A stretch of 64,000 nucleotides of DNA from Haemophilus parainfluenzae (GCF_900638025.1 NZ_LR134481.1:992001-1056000), one strand, 5' to 3'; shown: positions 19,587 through 30,384, counted from the stretch's first letter. The notes: a model not told the origin generated them from the sequence alone. A program made the numbers and translations.

Positions 19587-20375
19587 ATGATCCACCCAAG
19601 TGCAAAAATTCACCCAACCGCGCTTGTTGCTGATGGCGCAGTTATTGGCGAAGACGTTGTTATCGGTCCTTTCTGTATTATTGAAGGGAGCGTTGAGATT
19701 AAAGCGCGTACCGTTTTAAATTCTCATATTGTCGTGAAAGGCGACACCGTGATTGGTGAGGATAACCAGATTTATCAATTCGCCAGCATCGGTGAAGTCA
19801 ACCAAGATTTAAAATATAAAGGCGAAGCAACTAAAACCATTATTGGTAATGGCAACCTTATTCGAGAACATGTGACGATTCACCGCGGCACAATCCAAGG
19901 TGGTGGTGTAACACGTATTGGTAACAACAACTTATTGATGATCAACGTCCACGTTGCCCACGATTGTCAAATAAAAAATAACTGTATTTTAGCAAACAAT
20001 GCAACCCTTGCGGGGCACGTTGAATTAGATGATTTTGTGATTGTTGGTGGCATGTCTGCGATCCATCAATTTGTAATCGTTGGTGCGCACGTAATGTTAG
20101 GTGGTGGCTCTATGGTTAGCCAAGATGTGCCGCCTTATGTGATGGCTCAAGGTAACCATGCGCAGCCTTTCGGTGTAAACCTTGAAGGATTAAAACGTCG
20201 TGGTTTTGATAAACCAACCATGCATGCTATCCGTAATGTTTATAAAATGATTTACCGTAGCGGTAAAACCCTTGAAGAAGTATTGCCGGAAATTGAACAA
20301 ATTGCACAAACTGAATCTGCAATTAGTTTCTTTGTGGAGTTCTTCAAACGTTCTACCCGTGGCATTATTCGTTAA
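19587..20375 (+). CDS. lpxA: UDP-N-acetylglucosamine O-acyltransferase
   Basis: The first step of lipid A synthesis. It is a trimeric left-handed beta-helix with hexapeptide repeats across residues 1-190; the active-site His is in [10 protein letters not shown]. The C-terminal helical part contains [23 protein letters not shown]. At 262 aa it is standard. AAGGGG precedes the ATG, 23 bp after fabZ, so the two are probably co-transcribed. Confidence 0.97.
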   Translation: MIHPSAKIHPTALVADGAVIGEDVVIGPFCIIEGSVEIKARTVLNSHIVVKGDTVIGEDNQIYQFASIGEVNQDLKYKGEATKTIIGNGNLIREHVTIHRGTIQGGGVTRIGNNNLLMINVHVAHDCQIKNNCILANNATLAGHVELDDFVIVGGMSAIHQFVIVGAHVMLGGGSMVSQDVPPYVMAQGNHAQPFGVNLEGLKRRGFDKPTMHAIRNVYKMIYRSGKTLEEVLPEIEQIAQTESAISFFVEFFKRSTRGIIR

Positions 20376-20420
20376 TTAACGTTTCTTTTCTCGTTAAGAG
20401 AAAATGATGAATAACAAAGA

Positions 20421-20458
20421 GACCGCACTATGATTTGTTCAAAGTGCGGTCGTTTTTT
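20421..20458 (+). terminator. Uptake-sequence terminator between lpxA and lpxB
   Basis: GACCGCACT (20421-20429) / AGTGCGGTC (20443-20451), followed by GTTTTTT. Both arms contain the uptake core. Confidence 0.8.
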
Positions 20459-20470
20459 AGGATAAATTTG

Positions 20471-21640
20471 ATGATAAAAGAAAATCCGACTATTGCAATT
20501 GTTGCCGGTGAAGTGTCTGGTGATATTCTTGGTGCAGGTCTCATTCAAGCGCTTAAACGCCACTATCCGCAAGCTAAATTTGTCGGGATTGGTGGTGAGC
20601 GAATGATTGCTCAAGGTTTTGAAAGCTTTTTTGATATGGAAGAGCTCTCTGTCATGGGGCTAGTAGAAGTACTTAAACATTTACCTCGATTGCTTAAAAT
20701 TCGTCGCAGTGTTATCGAACAACTTTCTGCTATTAAACCGGATGTATTTATCGGTATTGATGCACCGGATTTTAATCTTACCGTTGAACTAAAATTAAAA
20801 GAAAAAGGGATTAAAACCATTCATTACGTGAGTCCATCTGTATGGGCTTGGCGTCAAAATCGTATCTACAAAATTGCCAAAGCAACTCATCAAGTATTGG
20901 CTTTTCTTCCTTTTGAAAAAGCTTTTTATGATCGTTTTAATGTGCCTTGCCGTTTTATTGGCCATACCATGGCAGATGCGATTCCATTAAAACCAAATCG
21001 TACAGAAGCTTGCCAGACTTTAGGTATTGATGAAAAAGGACGTTACCTTGCTATTTTAGTAGGGAGTAGAGGTAGTGAAGTGGGCTTCCTTACTGAGCCA
21101 TTTTTAAAAACTGCTTTGTTATTAAAAGAAAAATATCCAGACTTGCAGTTTTTAGTCCCTTTGGTGAATGAAAAGCGTCGCCAGCAATTTGAGGAAATAA
21201 AGGCTCAGATTGCACCTGATCTCGATATGCATTTAATTGATGGTAAAGCACGCCAAGTGATGATTGCTGCCGAAGCAACTTTACTAGCTTCAGGTACCGC
21301 TGCACTTGAAGCGATGTTGTGTAAATCGCCAATGGTGGTGGGGTATCGAATGAAACCTTTCACACATTTTTTGGCAAAACGATTGGTCAAAACAAAATAT
21401 ATTTCATTACCTAATTTGTTAGCGGATGAAATGTTAGTACCAGAAATGATTCAAGAAGATTGCGAACCACAAAAATTAGCAGAACAACTTTCTCAGTATT
21501 TGGGTGATGATGAAAGTGCGGTCAAATCTCGCAGTATTTTAATTCAACGTTTTACTGAATTACACAAATTAATTCAATGTGATGCGGATAGCCAAGCCGC
21601 ACAAGCTGTGATTGATTTATTGGAGCAAAGACATGACTGA
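20471..21640 (+). CDS. lpxB: Lipid-A-disaccharide synthase
   Basis: A peripheral membrane glycosyltransferase joining UDP-diacylglucosamine and lipid X. Diagnostic segments are [29 protein letters not shown] and [11 protein letters not shown]. The ATG at 20471, just after AGGATAAATTTG, gives 389 aa; an upstream ATG at 20435 lies inside the terminator stem and is rejected. rnhB overlaps its 3' end by 8 bp. Confidence 0.95.
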   Translation: MIKENPTIAIVAGEVSGDILGAGLIQALKRHYPQAKFVGIGGERMIAQGFESFFDMEELSVMGLVEVLKHLPRLLKIRRSVIEQLSAIKPDVFIGIDAPDFNLTVELKLKEKGIKTIHYVSPSVWAWRQNRIYKIAKATHQVLAFLPFEKAFYDRFNVPCRFIGHTMADAIPLKPNRTEACQTLGIDEKGRYLAILVGSRGSEVGFLTEPFLKTALLLKEKYPDLQFLVPLVNEKRRQQFEEIKAQIAPDLDMHLIDGKARQVMIAAEATLLASGTAALEAMLCKSPMVVGYRMKPFTHFLAKRLVKTKYISLPNLLADEMLVPEMIQEDCEPQKLAEQLSQYLGDDESAVKSRSILIQRFTELHKLIQCDADSQAAQAVIDLLEQRHD

Positions 21641-22235
21641 TTTTGTTTATCCTGAAGGTTATCAATTATTTGCAGGAGTGGATGAAGTTGGCCGTGGCCC
21701 TTTAGTGGGTGCAGTTGTAACGGCTGCAGTGATCTTAGATCCGAATAAGCCGATTGCTGGTTTGGCGGATTCAAAAAAGCTCAGCGAGAAAAAACGTCTT
21801 GCACTCGCAGCAGAAATTAAAGAGAAGGCCTTAGCTTGGGCAATGGGGCGAGCAGAGCCAGCAGAGATCGATGAACTGAATATTCTGCATGCCTCTATGC
21901 TAGCAATGGAACGGGCCGTAAAAGCCTTAAAAATTCAACCGCACTTTGTGTTGGTGGATGGTAATCGTATTCCGCCTAATCTAGGTTTGCCAGCTCAAGC
22001 CGTGGTGAAAGGGGATTCACTTGTGGCTGAAATTAGCGCTGCTTCTATTTTGGCAAAAGTCGCACGAGATCAGGAAATGGAAGAATTAGATAAGAAGTAT
22101 CCTAAATATGCCTTTGCTCAACATAAAGGTTACCCTACCAAATTACATTTAGAAAAATTAGCGGAGCTTGGTCCTTTACCCGAGTATCGTCGTAGTTTTT
22201 CTCCTGTAAAGAAAGCGTTAGGTATAGAAAAGTAA
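21633..22235 (+). CDS. rnhB: Ribonuclease HII
   Basis: Cleaves RNA in RNA-DNA hybrids and at misincorporated ribonucleotides. The acidic metal site is seen in [21 protein letters not shown] and [18 protein letters not shown]. The start ATG at 21633 overlaps the lpxB stop and gives 200 aa. It has the usual lpxB-rnhB order. Confidence 0.95.
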   Translation: MTDFVYPEGYQLFAGVDEVGRGPLVGAVVTAAVILDPNKPIAGLADSKKLSEKKRLALAAEIKEKALAWAMGRAEPAEIDELNILHASMLAMERAVKALKIQPHFVLVDGNRIPPNLGLPAQAVVKGDSLVAEISAASILAKVARDQEMEELDKKYPKYAFAQHKGYPTKLHLEKLAELGPLPEYRRSFSPVKKALGIEK

Positions 22236-22269
22236 TTAGAAAGAAGATTATAAGATTAAAGGATAGAGT

Positions 22270-24126
22270 ATGAATACCATTTTTGATGATGCACTTTGGG
22301 TAAGTCCATTATTTTTGACATTAATGTTGCTTATGGCTGCTATTATTTTATTCGTGCATAATAAAATTCGTATGGATGTGGTGGCATTATTGGTGATGCT
22401 CTTTTTTTATCTAAGCGGAATTCTGAGTACCCAAGAGATTTTCGTAGGCTTTAGTGATCCTAATATTATATTAATCGCCTTACTCTTCATTGTGGGTGAG
22501 AGTTTAGTCCGAACAGGGATCGCTTATCATGTAAGCGATGGTATTTTGAAAGTGGCAGGAAATAGTGAAGCTAAGGTGCTTATTTTGCTAATGCTTTCTG
22601 TGGCTGGATTGGGGGCATTTATGAGTTCAACGGGCGTAGTTGCCGTGTTTATTCCTGTTGTTATCATGATTTGTCGACAAATGAACATTTCACCAAAACG
22701 ATTAATGATGCCATTAAGTGTGGCTGGGTTAATCAGCGGGATGATGACATTAATTGCAACAGCCCCTAATCTTGTCGTGAATGCAGAGTTAGTTAAAGAG
22801 ACTCATCTTCGGTTTGAGTTTTTTGATTTCACTCCGATTGGCGTGTTGATATTAGTACTTGGCATAGGTTATATGCTCATTATTCGTCGATGGCTTTCTG
22901 TTCGTAATGATAATAGTAATCAAGAGACCAAACAAAGTTCCATGAGTGAGTTAATTGATGAATATGGTTTGAAAGATCGCACCAAGCGTTTAGTTGTGAA
23001 AAGTATGTCACCTTTCGTTGGTAAAACCTTAGATCAATTGCATTTGCGTTCTAGCTATCAACTCAATGTGCTAGCGATTGAACGATGGAAACACTTTCGT
23101 CCAAGCTATACTATGCCACTTGGCACGTCAGAGATAAAGGCAAAAGATATTCTTATGGTCAATTTGGAACGCTCTGATTTCAATTTTTCCCTATTTTGCC
23201 AAGAATTTCATTTAGAGCCTGCTGAAATTAAATCGCAGTCTTTTGATCAGCAAGCACGTTCTATTGGAATGGCCGAATTGATTATTGTACCAGATTCCAT
23301 TTGTATAGGAAAAACGACAGCTGAGTTACAATTTCGTACAAAATATGGCTTAAATGTCGTTGGTATTAAACGGGATGGTGTAGTACTGAGTGATGCCTTT
23401 AATAAAGAAAAATTTTGTTCAGGGGATTTGCTTTTGGTAATCGGTGATTGGCGACTTATTCAAGCAATGCGCGATCGTCGGAAAGATTTTCTGGTATTGA
23501 ATTATCCGAAGGAAATGGAACGCGCAGTGCCTGCTCAGCGCCAAGCACCGTTTGCCTTACTATCCATTTTGGTCATGGTATTATTAATGGTTTCAGGCGT
23601 TGTTCCAAATGTCATTGCAGCATTAATAGCCTGTTTAATGTTGGCTTATTTTGGATGTATTGATGCAAAAAGTGCATACAATTCCATTCAATGGCCAAGT
23701 CTCATCTTGATTATTGGAATGATGCCATTTTCGACTGCACTTCAAAAAACAGGTGGGGTTGAATTGGCCGTAAAATGGCTGACCCAAATTATTGATGGAT
23801 GGGGAATGTATCCCGTATTGATTGTACTTTTTATTTTTTGTGCATTAGTTGGATTGTTTATTTCGAACACGGCTACAGCAATTTTGATGGCACCGATTGC
23901 GATTTCTCTTGCTACACAGCTTAATGTTTCTCCAGTACCATTTGCGATGGTTGTGGCAATTGCCGCTTCAGCTGCTTTTATGACGCCAGTTTCCTCTCCA
24001 GTGAATACTATGGTAATTGGACCTGGTGGCTATAAATTTGCTGACTTTATTAAAATAGGCGTACCTTTTACTTTAATTGTTATGTTAGTCACTGTTTTTA
24101 TTGTGCCAATACTGTTTCCATTTTAA
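22270..24126 (+). CDS. SLC13-family permease with two RCK_C (TrkA-C) domains
   Basis: A polytopic inner-membrane transporter of the DASS/ArsB-NhaD class. Hydrophobic helices fill residues 10-210 and 410-618. The cytoplasmic middle (about 230-400) reads as two tandem RCK_C-like modules (VVKSMSPFVGKTLDQLHLRS and AELIIVPDSICIGKTTAEL). E. coli YfbS has the same plan at about 610 aa. The substrate (sulfate, dicarboxylate or other anion) cannot be told. AAAGGATAG precedes the ATG. It ends at a terminator shared with aspA. Confidence 0.82.
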   Translation: MNTIFDDALWVSPLFLTLMLLMAAIILFVHNKIRMDVVALLVMLFFYLSGILSTQEIFVGFSDPNIILIALLFIVGESLVRTGIAYHVSDGILKVAGNSEAKVLILLMLSVAGLGAFMSSTGVVAVFIPVVIMICRQMNISPKRLMMPLSVAGLISGMMTLIATAPNLVVNAELVKETHLRFEFFDFTPIGVLILVLGIGYMLIIRRWLSVRNDNSNQETKQSSMSELIDEYGLKDRTKRLVVKSMSPFVGKTLDQLHLRSSYQLNVLAIERWKHFRPSYTMPLGTSEIKAKDILMVNLERSDFNFSLFCQEFHLEPAEIKSQSFDQQARSIGMAELIIVPDSICIGKTTAELQFRTKYGLNVVGIKRDGVVLSDAFNKEKFCSGDLLLVIGDWRLIQAMRDRRKDFLVLNYPKEMERAVPAQRQAPFALLSILVMVLLMVSGVVPNVIAALIACLMLAYFGCIDAKSAYNSIQWPSLILIIGMMPFSTALQKTGGVELAVKWLTQIIDGWGMYPVLIVLFIFCALVGLFISNTATAILMAPIAISLATQLNVSPVPFAMVVAIAASAAFMTPVSSPVNTMVIGPGGYKFADFIKIGVPFTLIVMLVTVFIVPILFPF

Positions 24127-24130
24127 ATGA

Positions 24131-24167
24131 AAAAGAGCAGTCAAATCAAAGTTGACCGCTCTTTTTT
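24131..24167. terminator. Bidirectional terminator between SLC13 permease gene and aspA
   Basis: AAAAGAGCAGTCAA / TTGACCGCTCTTTT with one mismatch and a 7-nt loop. T-runs flank it on both strands. Confidence 0.82.
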
Positions 24168-24181
24168 ATCTCTCAGCGAGA

Positions 24182-25600
24182 TTATTTATTTAATTTCGCT
24201 TTATAAGTTGGATTCATTAAGTTTTCTACAGAAAGAATGTCATCTAATTGTTCTTCTGTTAATAAACCTTTTTCTAATACAACTTCACGTACGCCTTTGC
24301 CTGTTTGCGCACAGATTTTACCCACTAAGTCGCCGTTGTGGTGACCGATAAATGGATTTAAGTAAGTCACGATACCGATTGAGTTAAATACGTAGTTTTC
24401 ACAAATTTCTTTGTTTACAGTGATGCCATCCACGCATTTATCACGTAAGTTCACACAAGCATTCGTTAAGATATCAATAGATTCGAACATTGCTTGACCA
24501 ATCACGGGTTCCATTACGTTTAATTGTAACTGACCTGCTTCAGATGCAAAAGTCACCGTTGTATCGTTACCAATTACTTTAAAGCATACTTGGTTCACCA
24601 CTTCTGGAACAACTGGGTTGACTTTTGCCGGCATGATAGAAGAGCCAGCTTGTAATTCAGGTAAGTTAATTTCTTTAATACCAGCACGTGGACCAGAAGA
24701 AAGTAAACGTAAGTCATTACATACTTTAGAAAGTTTTACTGCTGTGCGTTTTAATGCACCATGAACCATGACATAAGCACCACAGTCAGATGTTGCTTCG
24801 ATTAAGTTTTCTGCCGGTACGCAAGCTAATCCAGTCACTTCAGCAAGGTGTTTTACAACTAATTCTGTATAGCCTTGTGGCGTATTTAAACCAGTACCGA
24901 TTGCCGTTGCACCAAGGTTTACTTCAAGGAGTAACTCAGCGGTACGTTTTAAGTTACGCACTTCTTCTTCAAGTAATACGGCGAAAGCTTTAAATTCTTG
25001 ACCAACAGTCATTGGCACTGCATCTTGCAATTGAGTACGACCCATTTTTAAGATGTTCGCAAACTCTTTTGCTTTATTATCAAAACCGTCGTGTAAATAT
25101 TGAATTTTATCGATCAATTTTAGGATGCTGTTATACACCGCAATACGGAAACCGGTAGGATACGCATCATTGGTTGATTGGCTTGCATTAACGTGATCCA
25201 TTGGGTTAATCACGTTATATTCGCCTTTTTTATGGCCAATTTTTTCAAGCGCAAGGTTAGCAACCACTTCATTAGTATTCATATTGACAGACGTACCTGC
25301 ACCACCTTGATATACATCTGATGGGAATTGATCTAAGCATTTCCCAGTGGTAAGGATTTCATCACAAGCTGCTACAATCGCTTTTGCAATATCACTTGGA
25401 ATTGCCCCTAATTCGCCATTGGCTAAAGCCGTTGCTTTTTTCACCATTACCATGCCACGTACAAACTCAGGCACGTCAGAAATGGTTACGTTAGAAATAT
25501 TGAAATTTTCTACCGCTCTTAATGTATGAATCCCCCAGTACGCATCTGCTGGCACATCACGTTCACCTAATAAATCCACTTCTTTTCTGTATTGAGTCAT
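24182..25600 (-). CDS. aspA: Aspartate ammonia-lyase
   Basis: Converts aspartate to fumarate and ammonia, feeding anaerobic fumarate respiration. The fumarase-superfamily signature [12 protein letters not shown] is present, as are [10 protein letters not shown] and [11 protein letters not shown]. The ATG at 25600 lies behind AAGGTG; a GTG nine bases upstream overlaps that site and is rejected. The length is 472 aa. A CRP/FNR-like dyad at exactly -41.5 suggests anaerobic and catabolite control. It is next to the urease operon, as in H. influenzae; both pathways release ammonia. Confidence 0.96.
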   Translation of the reverse strand: MTQYRKEVDLLGERDVPADAYWGIHTLRAVENFNISNVTISDVPEFVRGMVMVKKATALANGELGAIPSDIAKAIVAACDEILTTGKCLDQFPSDVYQGGAGTSVNMNTNEVVANLALEKIGHKKGEYNVINPMDHVNASQSTNDAYPTGFRIAVYNSILKLIDKIQYLHDGFDNKAKEFANILKMGRTQLQDAVPMTVGQEFKAFAVLLEEEVRNLKRTAELLLEVNLGATAIGTGLNTPQGYTELVVKHLAEVTGLACVPAENLIEATSDCGAYVMVHGALKRTAVKLSKVCNDLRLLSSGPRAGIKEINLPELQAGSSIMPAKVNPVVPEVVNQVCFKVIGNDTTVTFASEAGQLQLNVMEPVIGQAMFESIDILTNACVNLRDKCVDGITVNKEICENYVFNSIGIVTYLNPFIGHHNGDLVGKICAQTGKGVREVVLEKGLLTEEQLDDILSVENLMNPTYKAKLNK

Positions 25601-25638
25601 TTTAATCACCTTTTTTGGTTGTTAATTAATTTGAGGTA

Positions 25639-25681
25639 ATTATAGGAATTTACACTGAAAATAAATTTGATATTGATCACA
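25639..25681 (-). promoter_or_regulatory. aspA promoter with overlapping CRP/FNR site
   Basis: On the minus strand a perfect TATAAT lies at 25644-25639, giving a start near 25632. The dyad TTTGA-N6-TCACA (25666-25681) also reads as TTGAT-N4-ATCAC (25667-25680). Its centre, 25673.5, falls at -41.5, the class II position for both CRP and FNR. Confidence 0.7.
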
Positions 25682-25760
25682 TTTTAAAGAAGAAGTATGA
25701 GAGATATTTTCATTTCTCGCATAAGTTTTTTTAGGGGAAGATCACCTGGCAATATTAATT

Positions 25761-26573
25761 TTATGCTGATTTTAATTGCTCACCGATCTTCTCAAAGAGC
25801 TTTTGAATGAGTTCAGCACGATGCCCAAGTACTCTAACAATAAGCCCACCTTCATTTAATTGAGAAACGCCAATAAGTAGTGATTTCTCGCTTTCCTGCT
25901 GTTGAAGTATTTGGACGATTTGTTTAACTTCAGTTGGTGTTTTCTGCAAATTGAGATAAACCAATGAGCCTTGATGTGAAAAATCCTCCATTTGGCTTAA
26001 TGCGGTCAATTTCATTTGTGCTGGTTGCCATTGAATACAATCCAATACAAGCGGTTTAGTTTGCCCATTATTTTGCAAAAGCTGAACTTTCAGATGAGAA
26101 GAAAATTGGCGAAACTCAAAACGTTCATCATTTGCTACTCGTCCAATCGCCACAGTTTCACCATAAATTAGCGTACTCCCAGATTGCATATTGATGAATG
26201 TTTTTTGTTTGAATGCAGAATCCTTATGTAATACCAATGGGTGGGGCAAATAAAATAAACGGCTCTTCTCTTCAAGTTGAATGAACGTATTTTGTTGAGC
26301 AAAATAGTCCTCATTCATCGACTGAACACGACTGAAAGCCTGAGTATTTAAAGAAAGAGCGGTCGATTTTGCAAGTTTTATTTGAATATCAACTCGATCC
26401 CCAGCTAATAACCCTGGCGAAGAAGACATTTGCATTGCGCTAAGTCCATTTTCCCAAGAATCGGCGTAAGCAGACAATGTCATTACTTTAAAAGGTGGCG
26501 TCGCAAAGTATTCATCAAGTTGAGTTTTGCCGTTTGAGGAAAGTTTGGTTGAAAGTTTGAGGGTGCTATTCAT
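25761..26573 (-). CDS. ureD: Urease accessory protein UreD (UreH)
   Basis: A scaffold that, with UreF and UreG, delivers nickel to apo-urease. Family features are the S-SPGLLAGDRVDIQIKL core near residues 50-70 and the later LPHPLVLHKDSAF stretch. At 270 aa it is standard. It is the last gene of the operon, 53 bp after ureG with a palindrome between. No clear terminator follows before the aspA promoter region. Confidence 0.92.
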   Translation of the reverse strand: MNSTLKLSTKLSSNGKTQLDEYFATPPFKVMTLSAYADSWENGLSAMQMSSSPGLLAGDRVDIQIKLAKSTALSLNTQAFSRVQSMNEDYFAQQNTFIQLEEKSRLFYLPHPLVLHKDSAFKQKTFINMQSGSTLIYGETVAIGRVANDERFEFRQFSSHLKVQLLQNNGQTKPLVLDCIQWQPAQMKLTALSQMEDFSHQGSLVYLNLQKTPTEVKQIVQILQQQESEKSLLIGVSQLNEGGLIVRVLGHRAELIQKLFEKIGEQLKSA

Positions 26574-26595
26574 AATCTTTTCAATTTGTAAAAAA

Positions 26596-26620
26596 CTCCC
26601 CTCTTTAAAAGAGAGGGGAG
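26596..26620 (-). repeat. Intergenic palindrome between ureG and ureD
   Basis: CTCCCCTC (26596-26603) / GAGGGGAG (26613-26620), 8 bp. It resembles the larger palindrome between ureA and ureB, so the two may be members of one repeat family. Confidence 0.6.
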
Positions 26621-26626
26621 GACTCT

Positions 26627-27262
26627 TTATCTCACTAATGCTTTCGGCTCTTCTACGTTCTTCAACAATGCATATTTTTCAATCCAGCCAATCACACCGT
26701 CTAAATTTTCTTTCTTCATTAAGTTGGTAAAGATAAACGGTTGGCCGTTACGCATACGGCGTGCATCATGTTCCATGACGCTTAAATCCGCACCAACGAA
26801 TGGTGCAAGGTCTGTTTTGTTAATCACTAATAAATCAGAACGAGTAATACCCGGTCCACCTTTACGCGGGATTTTTTCACCTTGTGCAACGTCAATCACG
26901 AAAATTGTCACATCTGCTAAATCGGGGCTGAAAGTGGCCGATAAGTTATCACCACCGGATTCAATAAAGACAATTTCCACATCAGGAAAACGCGCCACCA
27001 TTTCATCAACCGCTTCTAAATTCATTGAGGCATCCTCACGAATTGCCGTATGTGGGCAACCACCTGTCTCAACCCCCATAATTCGCTCTGGCGGAAGTAA
27101 ACTATTTTTAGTTAAAAATTCCGCATCTTCTTGGGTGTAAATATCGTTAGTAATCACTGCCACGCTATATTGACTCGCCATTTCACGAGTCAATTTTTCA
27201 ATTAAGGCAGTTTTGCCTGCGCCAACAGGGCCTGCCACGCCAATTTTAATGTAGTTACGCAT
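26627..27262 (-). CDS. ureG: Urease accessory GTPase UreG
   Basis: A SIMIBI-class GTPase that carries Ni(II) and drives urease activation. The P-loop GPVGAGKT is near residues 11-18. The metal motif Cys-Pro-His is in [14 protein letters not shown], and the guanine motif is NKTD. The ATG at 27262 follows AAAGGAAC, giving 211 aa; an upstream frame to 27346 has no family support. Confidence 0.96.
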   Translation of the reverse strand: MRNYIKIGVAGPVGAGKTALIEKLTREMASQYSVAVITNDIYTQEDAEFLTKNSLLPPERIMGVETGGCPHTAIREDASMNLEAVDEMVARFPDVEIVFIESGGDNLSATFSPDLADVTIFVIDVAQGEKIPRKGGPGITRSDLLVINKTDLAPFVGADLSVMEHDARRMRNGQPFIFTNLMKKENLDGVIGWIEKYALLKNVEEPKALVR

Positions 27263-27346
27263 AATGTTCCTTTCGTTTTCGATGATCACAGAAAAAGCCC
27301 ATAAGCACCTCTGTGATAGTAAAATCTCAATAAAAAATGATCGCAC

Positions 27347-28054
27347 TTACGACATATAAAGTCGCGTATAAAGTACTTCGTGTTGCATTGCTCGTATATC
27401 ATTCGCAAGCGTTGCAGCACCCAGCCAATCTAAATCGGGTTCTAAACTTAATTCCACAGCTTGAACAAGAGATGCTCGTAAATCGAACAAAATATCTTGC
27501 CCGTCCATTTGACTAAGGGGAATGAGTTTTACGCCATTGGTAATGGTGCTGACTGCTGCATTGTAGTAGAACGCATACAAGGTATCCGCTTTGCTGAGCC
27601 CCATCGCTTGCGCCACCATAGCAAACACAATCGGGAAATAGCCTTGCACGGCTTTATTTTGAATCGCTTGCTGAAATTGGCTCAACATTGGATGTTGTTC
27701 ATAGCGGATAAAAATTTTTAATAACCGCACGCCGAGCTTGAAACTGCCCTCGCGGCTTTCTCGCGCAATTTTGGTCGCAGATAACGAATGGTCTAATTCA
27801 CACAAACGGTTAAAATCATTGGCAGTCATTGCATCAAATGCGAGGGAAAGATACGCTCCATCATTATATATCCAGTTCTGCAATAACTGCGTTTGAACAT
27901 ATTCTTCAAGACTTGCTTTAGTCGAAACAACGCCTTGCTGAACAAAGGTTTCTAAACCGTTTGAATGGTTAAAGCCGCCGATTGGCAAAGTGGGGTCAAC
28001 CAAGTGCAACAATGCGCCTAAATCTGCCAGGCTTCGGTTTAATGTTGGTGCCAA
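27347..28054 (-). CDS. ureF: Urease accessory protein UreF (TTG start)
   Basis: A helical activator that docks UreD to UreG. The family N-terminal motif is seen in LLHLVDPTLPIGGFNHSNGL, and the conserved Ser/Arg-rich REGSFKLGVRLL follows later. The 5' end reads TTG at 28054 with GGAG seven bases before it; no in-frame ATG lies nearby. It overlaps the ureE stop by 16 bp, suggesting translational coupling. The length is 235 aa. Confidence 0.9.
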   Translation of the reverse strand: MAPTLNRSLADLGALLHLVDPTLPIGGFNHSNGLETFVQQGVVSTKASLEEYVQTQLLQNWIYNDGAYLSLAFDAMTANDFNRLCELDHSLSATKIARESREGSFKLGVRLLKIFIRYEQHPMLSQFQQAIQNKAVQGYFPIVFAMVAQAMGLSKADTLYAFYYNAAVSTITNGVKLIPLSQMDGQDILFDLRASLVQAVELSLEPDLDWLGAATLANDIRAMQHEVLYTRLYMS

Positions 28055-28596
28055 TTGCCGTCTCCATGATGGTGATAGCCATGATGATCGTGCGTATGGC
28101 TATGCGAATGCCCGTGTCCTTGAGCAGAATTTGCTCTTAAGGCTTGGCTCAAACGACGCTCTGCTTTTTGTGGGTTAAACCCTGCCGCGTCTAACCATTC
28201 AAACATAGGCTTATCGTAAGGCAACGTGACTTCATCACCATCTAAAAAGAGCGGTGAATGTTTATTGCCAATTTCATAACAAGCGCGAGCCATTTCAGGC
28301 AAGGTTTTCGGCGAAAGTAGAATGACTTCACTCGGTAAAATTTCAATCGCAATCACTAATTCATCACTGATAAAAACCACATCATCGTGTTTTAAACGTT
28401 GCCCTTCTTTTAGCAAGCGAAATGCCACTTCACGCCCCGTATTTGTGGTTTTACGCAGAATATTGCGCTCACTTTCATACCAATGTAATGCTACACATTC
28501 TATAGTTTGATGTGTAATTTTGCCTTCAGCTTGAAGACTAGCTAAATCGCCTAAAACGGTATCCATAATAGGCAGAATAGGGTTGATGATTTTCAT
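28039..28596 (-). CDS. ureE: Urease accessory nickel-binding protein UreE
   Basis: A metallochaperone storing and delivering nickel. The N-terminal peptide-binding domain and the C-terminal metal domain match the family. The last 26 residues contain 12 His (HGHSHSHTHDHHGYHHH and neighbours), a nickel-binding tail. At 185 aa it is complete. The tail-coding DNA overlaps the start of ureF. Confidence 0.94.
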   Translation of the reverse strand: MKIINPILPIMDTVLGDLASLQAEGKITHQTIECVALHWYESERNILRKTTNTGREVAFRLLKEGQRLKHDDVVFISDELVIAIEILPSEVILLSPKTLPEMARACYEIGNKHSPLFLDGDEVTLPYDKPMFEWLDAAGFNPQKAERRLSQALRANSAQGHGHSHSHTHDHHGYHHHGDGNWHQH

Positions 28597-28665
28597 ATTT
28601 ATAAATTCGAAAGTAGTGCGTGTTATACACGCACTGTCTTTATTATTGAATAGCGTGTATTTTTA

Positions 28666-30384
28666 TTAGAACAAGAAATACCGTTGTCCTAATGGCACCG
28701 TATCCACAGGTTCGCAAGTAATGAGCTCACCATCTACACGCACTTCATAGCGTTCTGGATCCACCGTGATTTCAGGCGTAGCATTGTTGTGAACGAGATC
28801 TTTTTTACCTACGTTGCGGCAGTCTTTCACCGCAATGGTTTCTTTGTGTAAACCGAATCTTGCACGAATATCGGCTTTTTCAGCGGCTTGTGAAATAAAG
28901 AATACCGCGGTTTGTGCTGTGGCTAAGCCTTGTGCACCATACATTGGACGGTAGAATACAGGTTGCGGTGTTGGAATAGAGGCATTTGGATCGCCCATTT
29001 TAGCGTAGCTAATAAACCCTTTTTTAATGACCACTTCCGGTTTTACCCCAAAGAACATAGGTTTCCACAACACTATATCTGCGATTTTGCCCACTTCTAA
29101 CGAACCAATATGATCCGCAATACCGTGTGCAATTGCCGGGTTAATAGTGTATTTTGCAATGTAGCGTTTAATACGGAAGTTATCGTTTCCTTCATTGCCT
29201 AGCTCACCACGTTGCATTTTCATTTTATCTGCGGTTTGCCATGTGCGAATCACTACCTCGCCAATACGTCCCATCGCTTGAGAGTCAGAACTCATAATCG
29301 AGAACACGCCCATATCATGCAAAATATCTTCTGCAGCAATGGTTTCAGGGCGGATACGGCTATCAGCGAATGCTACGTCTTCTGGTACACGTTTATCTAA
29401 GTGATGGCAAACCATCAACATATCCAAATGTTCATCAATGGTGTTTTTTGTAAACGGACGAGTCGGGTTGGTTGAAGCCGGTAATACGTTTGGATACATC
29501 GCTGCTTTAATGATATCTGGCGCATGGCCGCCACCTGCACCTTCCGTATGGAAGGTGTGAATCACACGTCCATCAATCGCTTTCATGGTATCTTCTAAGA
29601 AGCCACTTTCATTTAGCGTGTCGGTATGAATTGCCACTTGAATATCCATTTCATCAGCCACTTTTAAGGCAGAATCAATCACAGCTGGCGTTGCACCCCA
29701 GTCTTCATGGATTTTTAAACCTAATGCACCCGCTTCAATTTGTTCACGTAGCGGATCTAAAGTTGAACAGTTTCCTTTACCAAAAAAACCTACGTTTACA
29801 GGCAGTGCTTCTGCTGCTTGGAACATGCGTTCCATATACCATGCACCCGGTGTGCAAGTGGTCGCGTGTGTACCATCAGCAGGGCCTGTTCCGCCACCAA
29901 TTAACGTGGTAACCCCGCTTTCAATCGCATGTTGTGCTTGTTGCGGACAAATAAAGTGAATGTGGGTATCAATACCACCCGCCGTAGCAATTAAATGGGC
30001 GCCATTATGTACTTCCGTGCTTGCACCGATAATCATATTTGGCGTGACGTTATCCATGGTGTCAGGGTTGCCTGCTTGACCGATGCCGACAATACGCCCA
30101 TCGCGAATACCAATATCGGCTTTGATAATGCCTAATTTAGCATCAATGATCATCACATTGGTAATCACAAAATCCAATACATTTGGATTATCACGAGTTG
30201 CGGTACCGCTTTGCGCCATACCGTCGCGTACACTTTTACCGCCACCAAATTTACATTCATCACCTTTGGTCAATAAATCTTGTTCAATGGTTGCCCATAA
30301 ATTGGTATCGCCTAAACGGACTCTATCGCCGACGGTTGGACCATAAGTTGCGACATATTGTGCTCTTGAAATTGTTAATGACAT
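28666..30384 (-). CDS. ureC: Urease alpha subunit
   Basis: The catalytic subunit hydrolysing urea to ammonia and carbamate. All the landmark residues are seen: [12 protein letters not shown] (two Ni-binding His), [11 protein letters not shown] (the Lys that becomes carbamylated), [28 protein letters not shown] (flap Cys-His) and [11 protein letters not shown] (Ni-binding Asp). At 572 aa it is full length. It starts 11 bp after ureB. Confidence 0.98.
   Translation of the reverse strand: MSLTISRAQYVATYGPTVGDRVRLGDTNLWATIEQDLLTKGDECKFGGGKSVRDGMAQSGTATRDNPNVLDFVITNVMIIDAKLGIIKADIGIRDGRIVGIGQAGNPDTMDNVTPNMIIGASTEVHNGAHLIATAGGIDTHIHFICPQQAQHAIESGVTTLIGGGTGPADGTHATTCTPGAWYMERMFQAAEALPVNVGFFGKGNCSTLDPLREQIEAGALGLKIHEDWGATPAVIDSALKVADEMDIQVAIHTDTLNESGFLEDTMKAIDGRVIHTFHTEGAGGGHAPDIIKAAMYPNVLPASTNPTRPFTKNTIDEHLDMLMVCHHLDKRVPEDVAFADSRIRPETIAAEDILHDMGVFSIMSSDSQAMGRIGEVVIRTWQTADKMKMQRGELGNEGNDNFRIKRYIAKYTINPAIAHGIADHIGSLEVGKIADIVLWKPMFFGVKPEVVIKKGFISYAKMGDPNASIPTPQPVFYRPMYGAQGLATAQTAVFFISQAAEKADIRARFGLHKETIAVKDCRNVGKKDLVHNNATPEITVDPERYEVRVDGELITCEPVDTVPLGQRYFLF

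Noticed and set aside
26724-27140. A 138-codon plus-strand open frame.
   Set aside because: It is antisense to ureG, has low-complexity composition and shows no ribosome binding site or family pattern.
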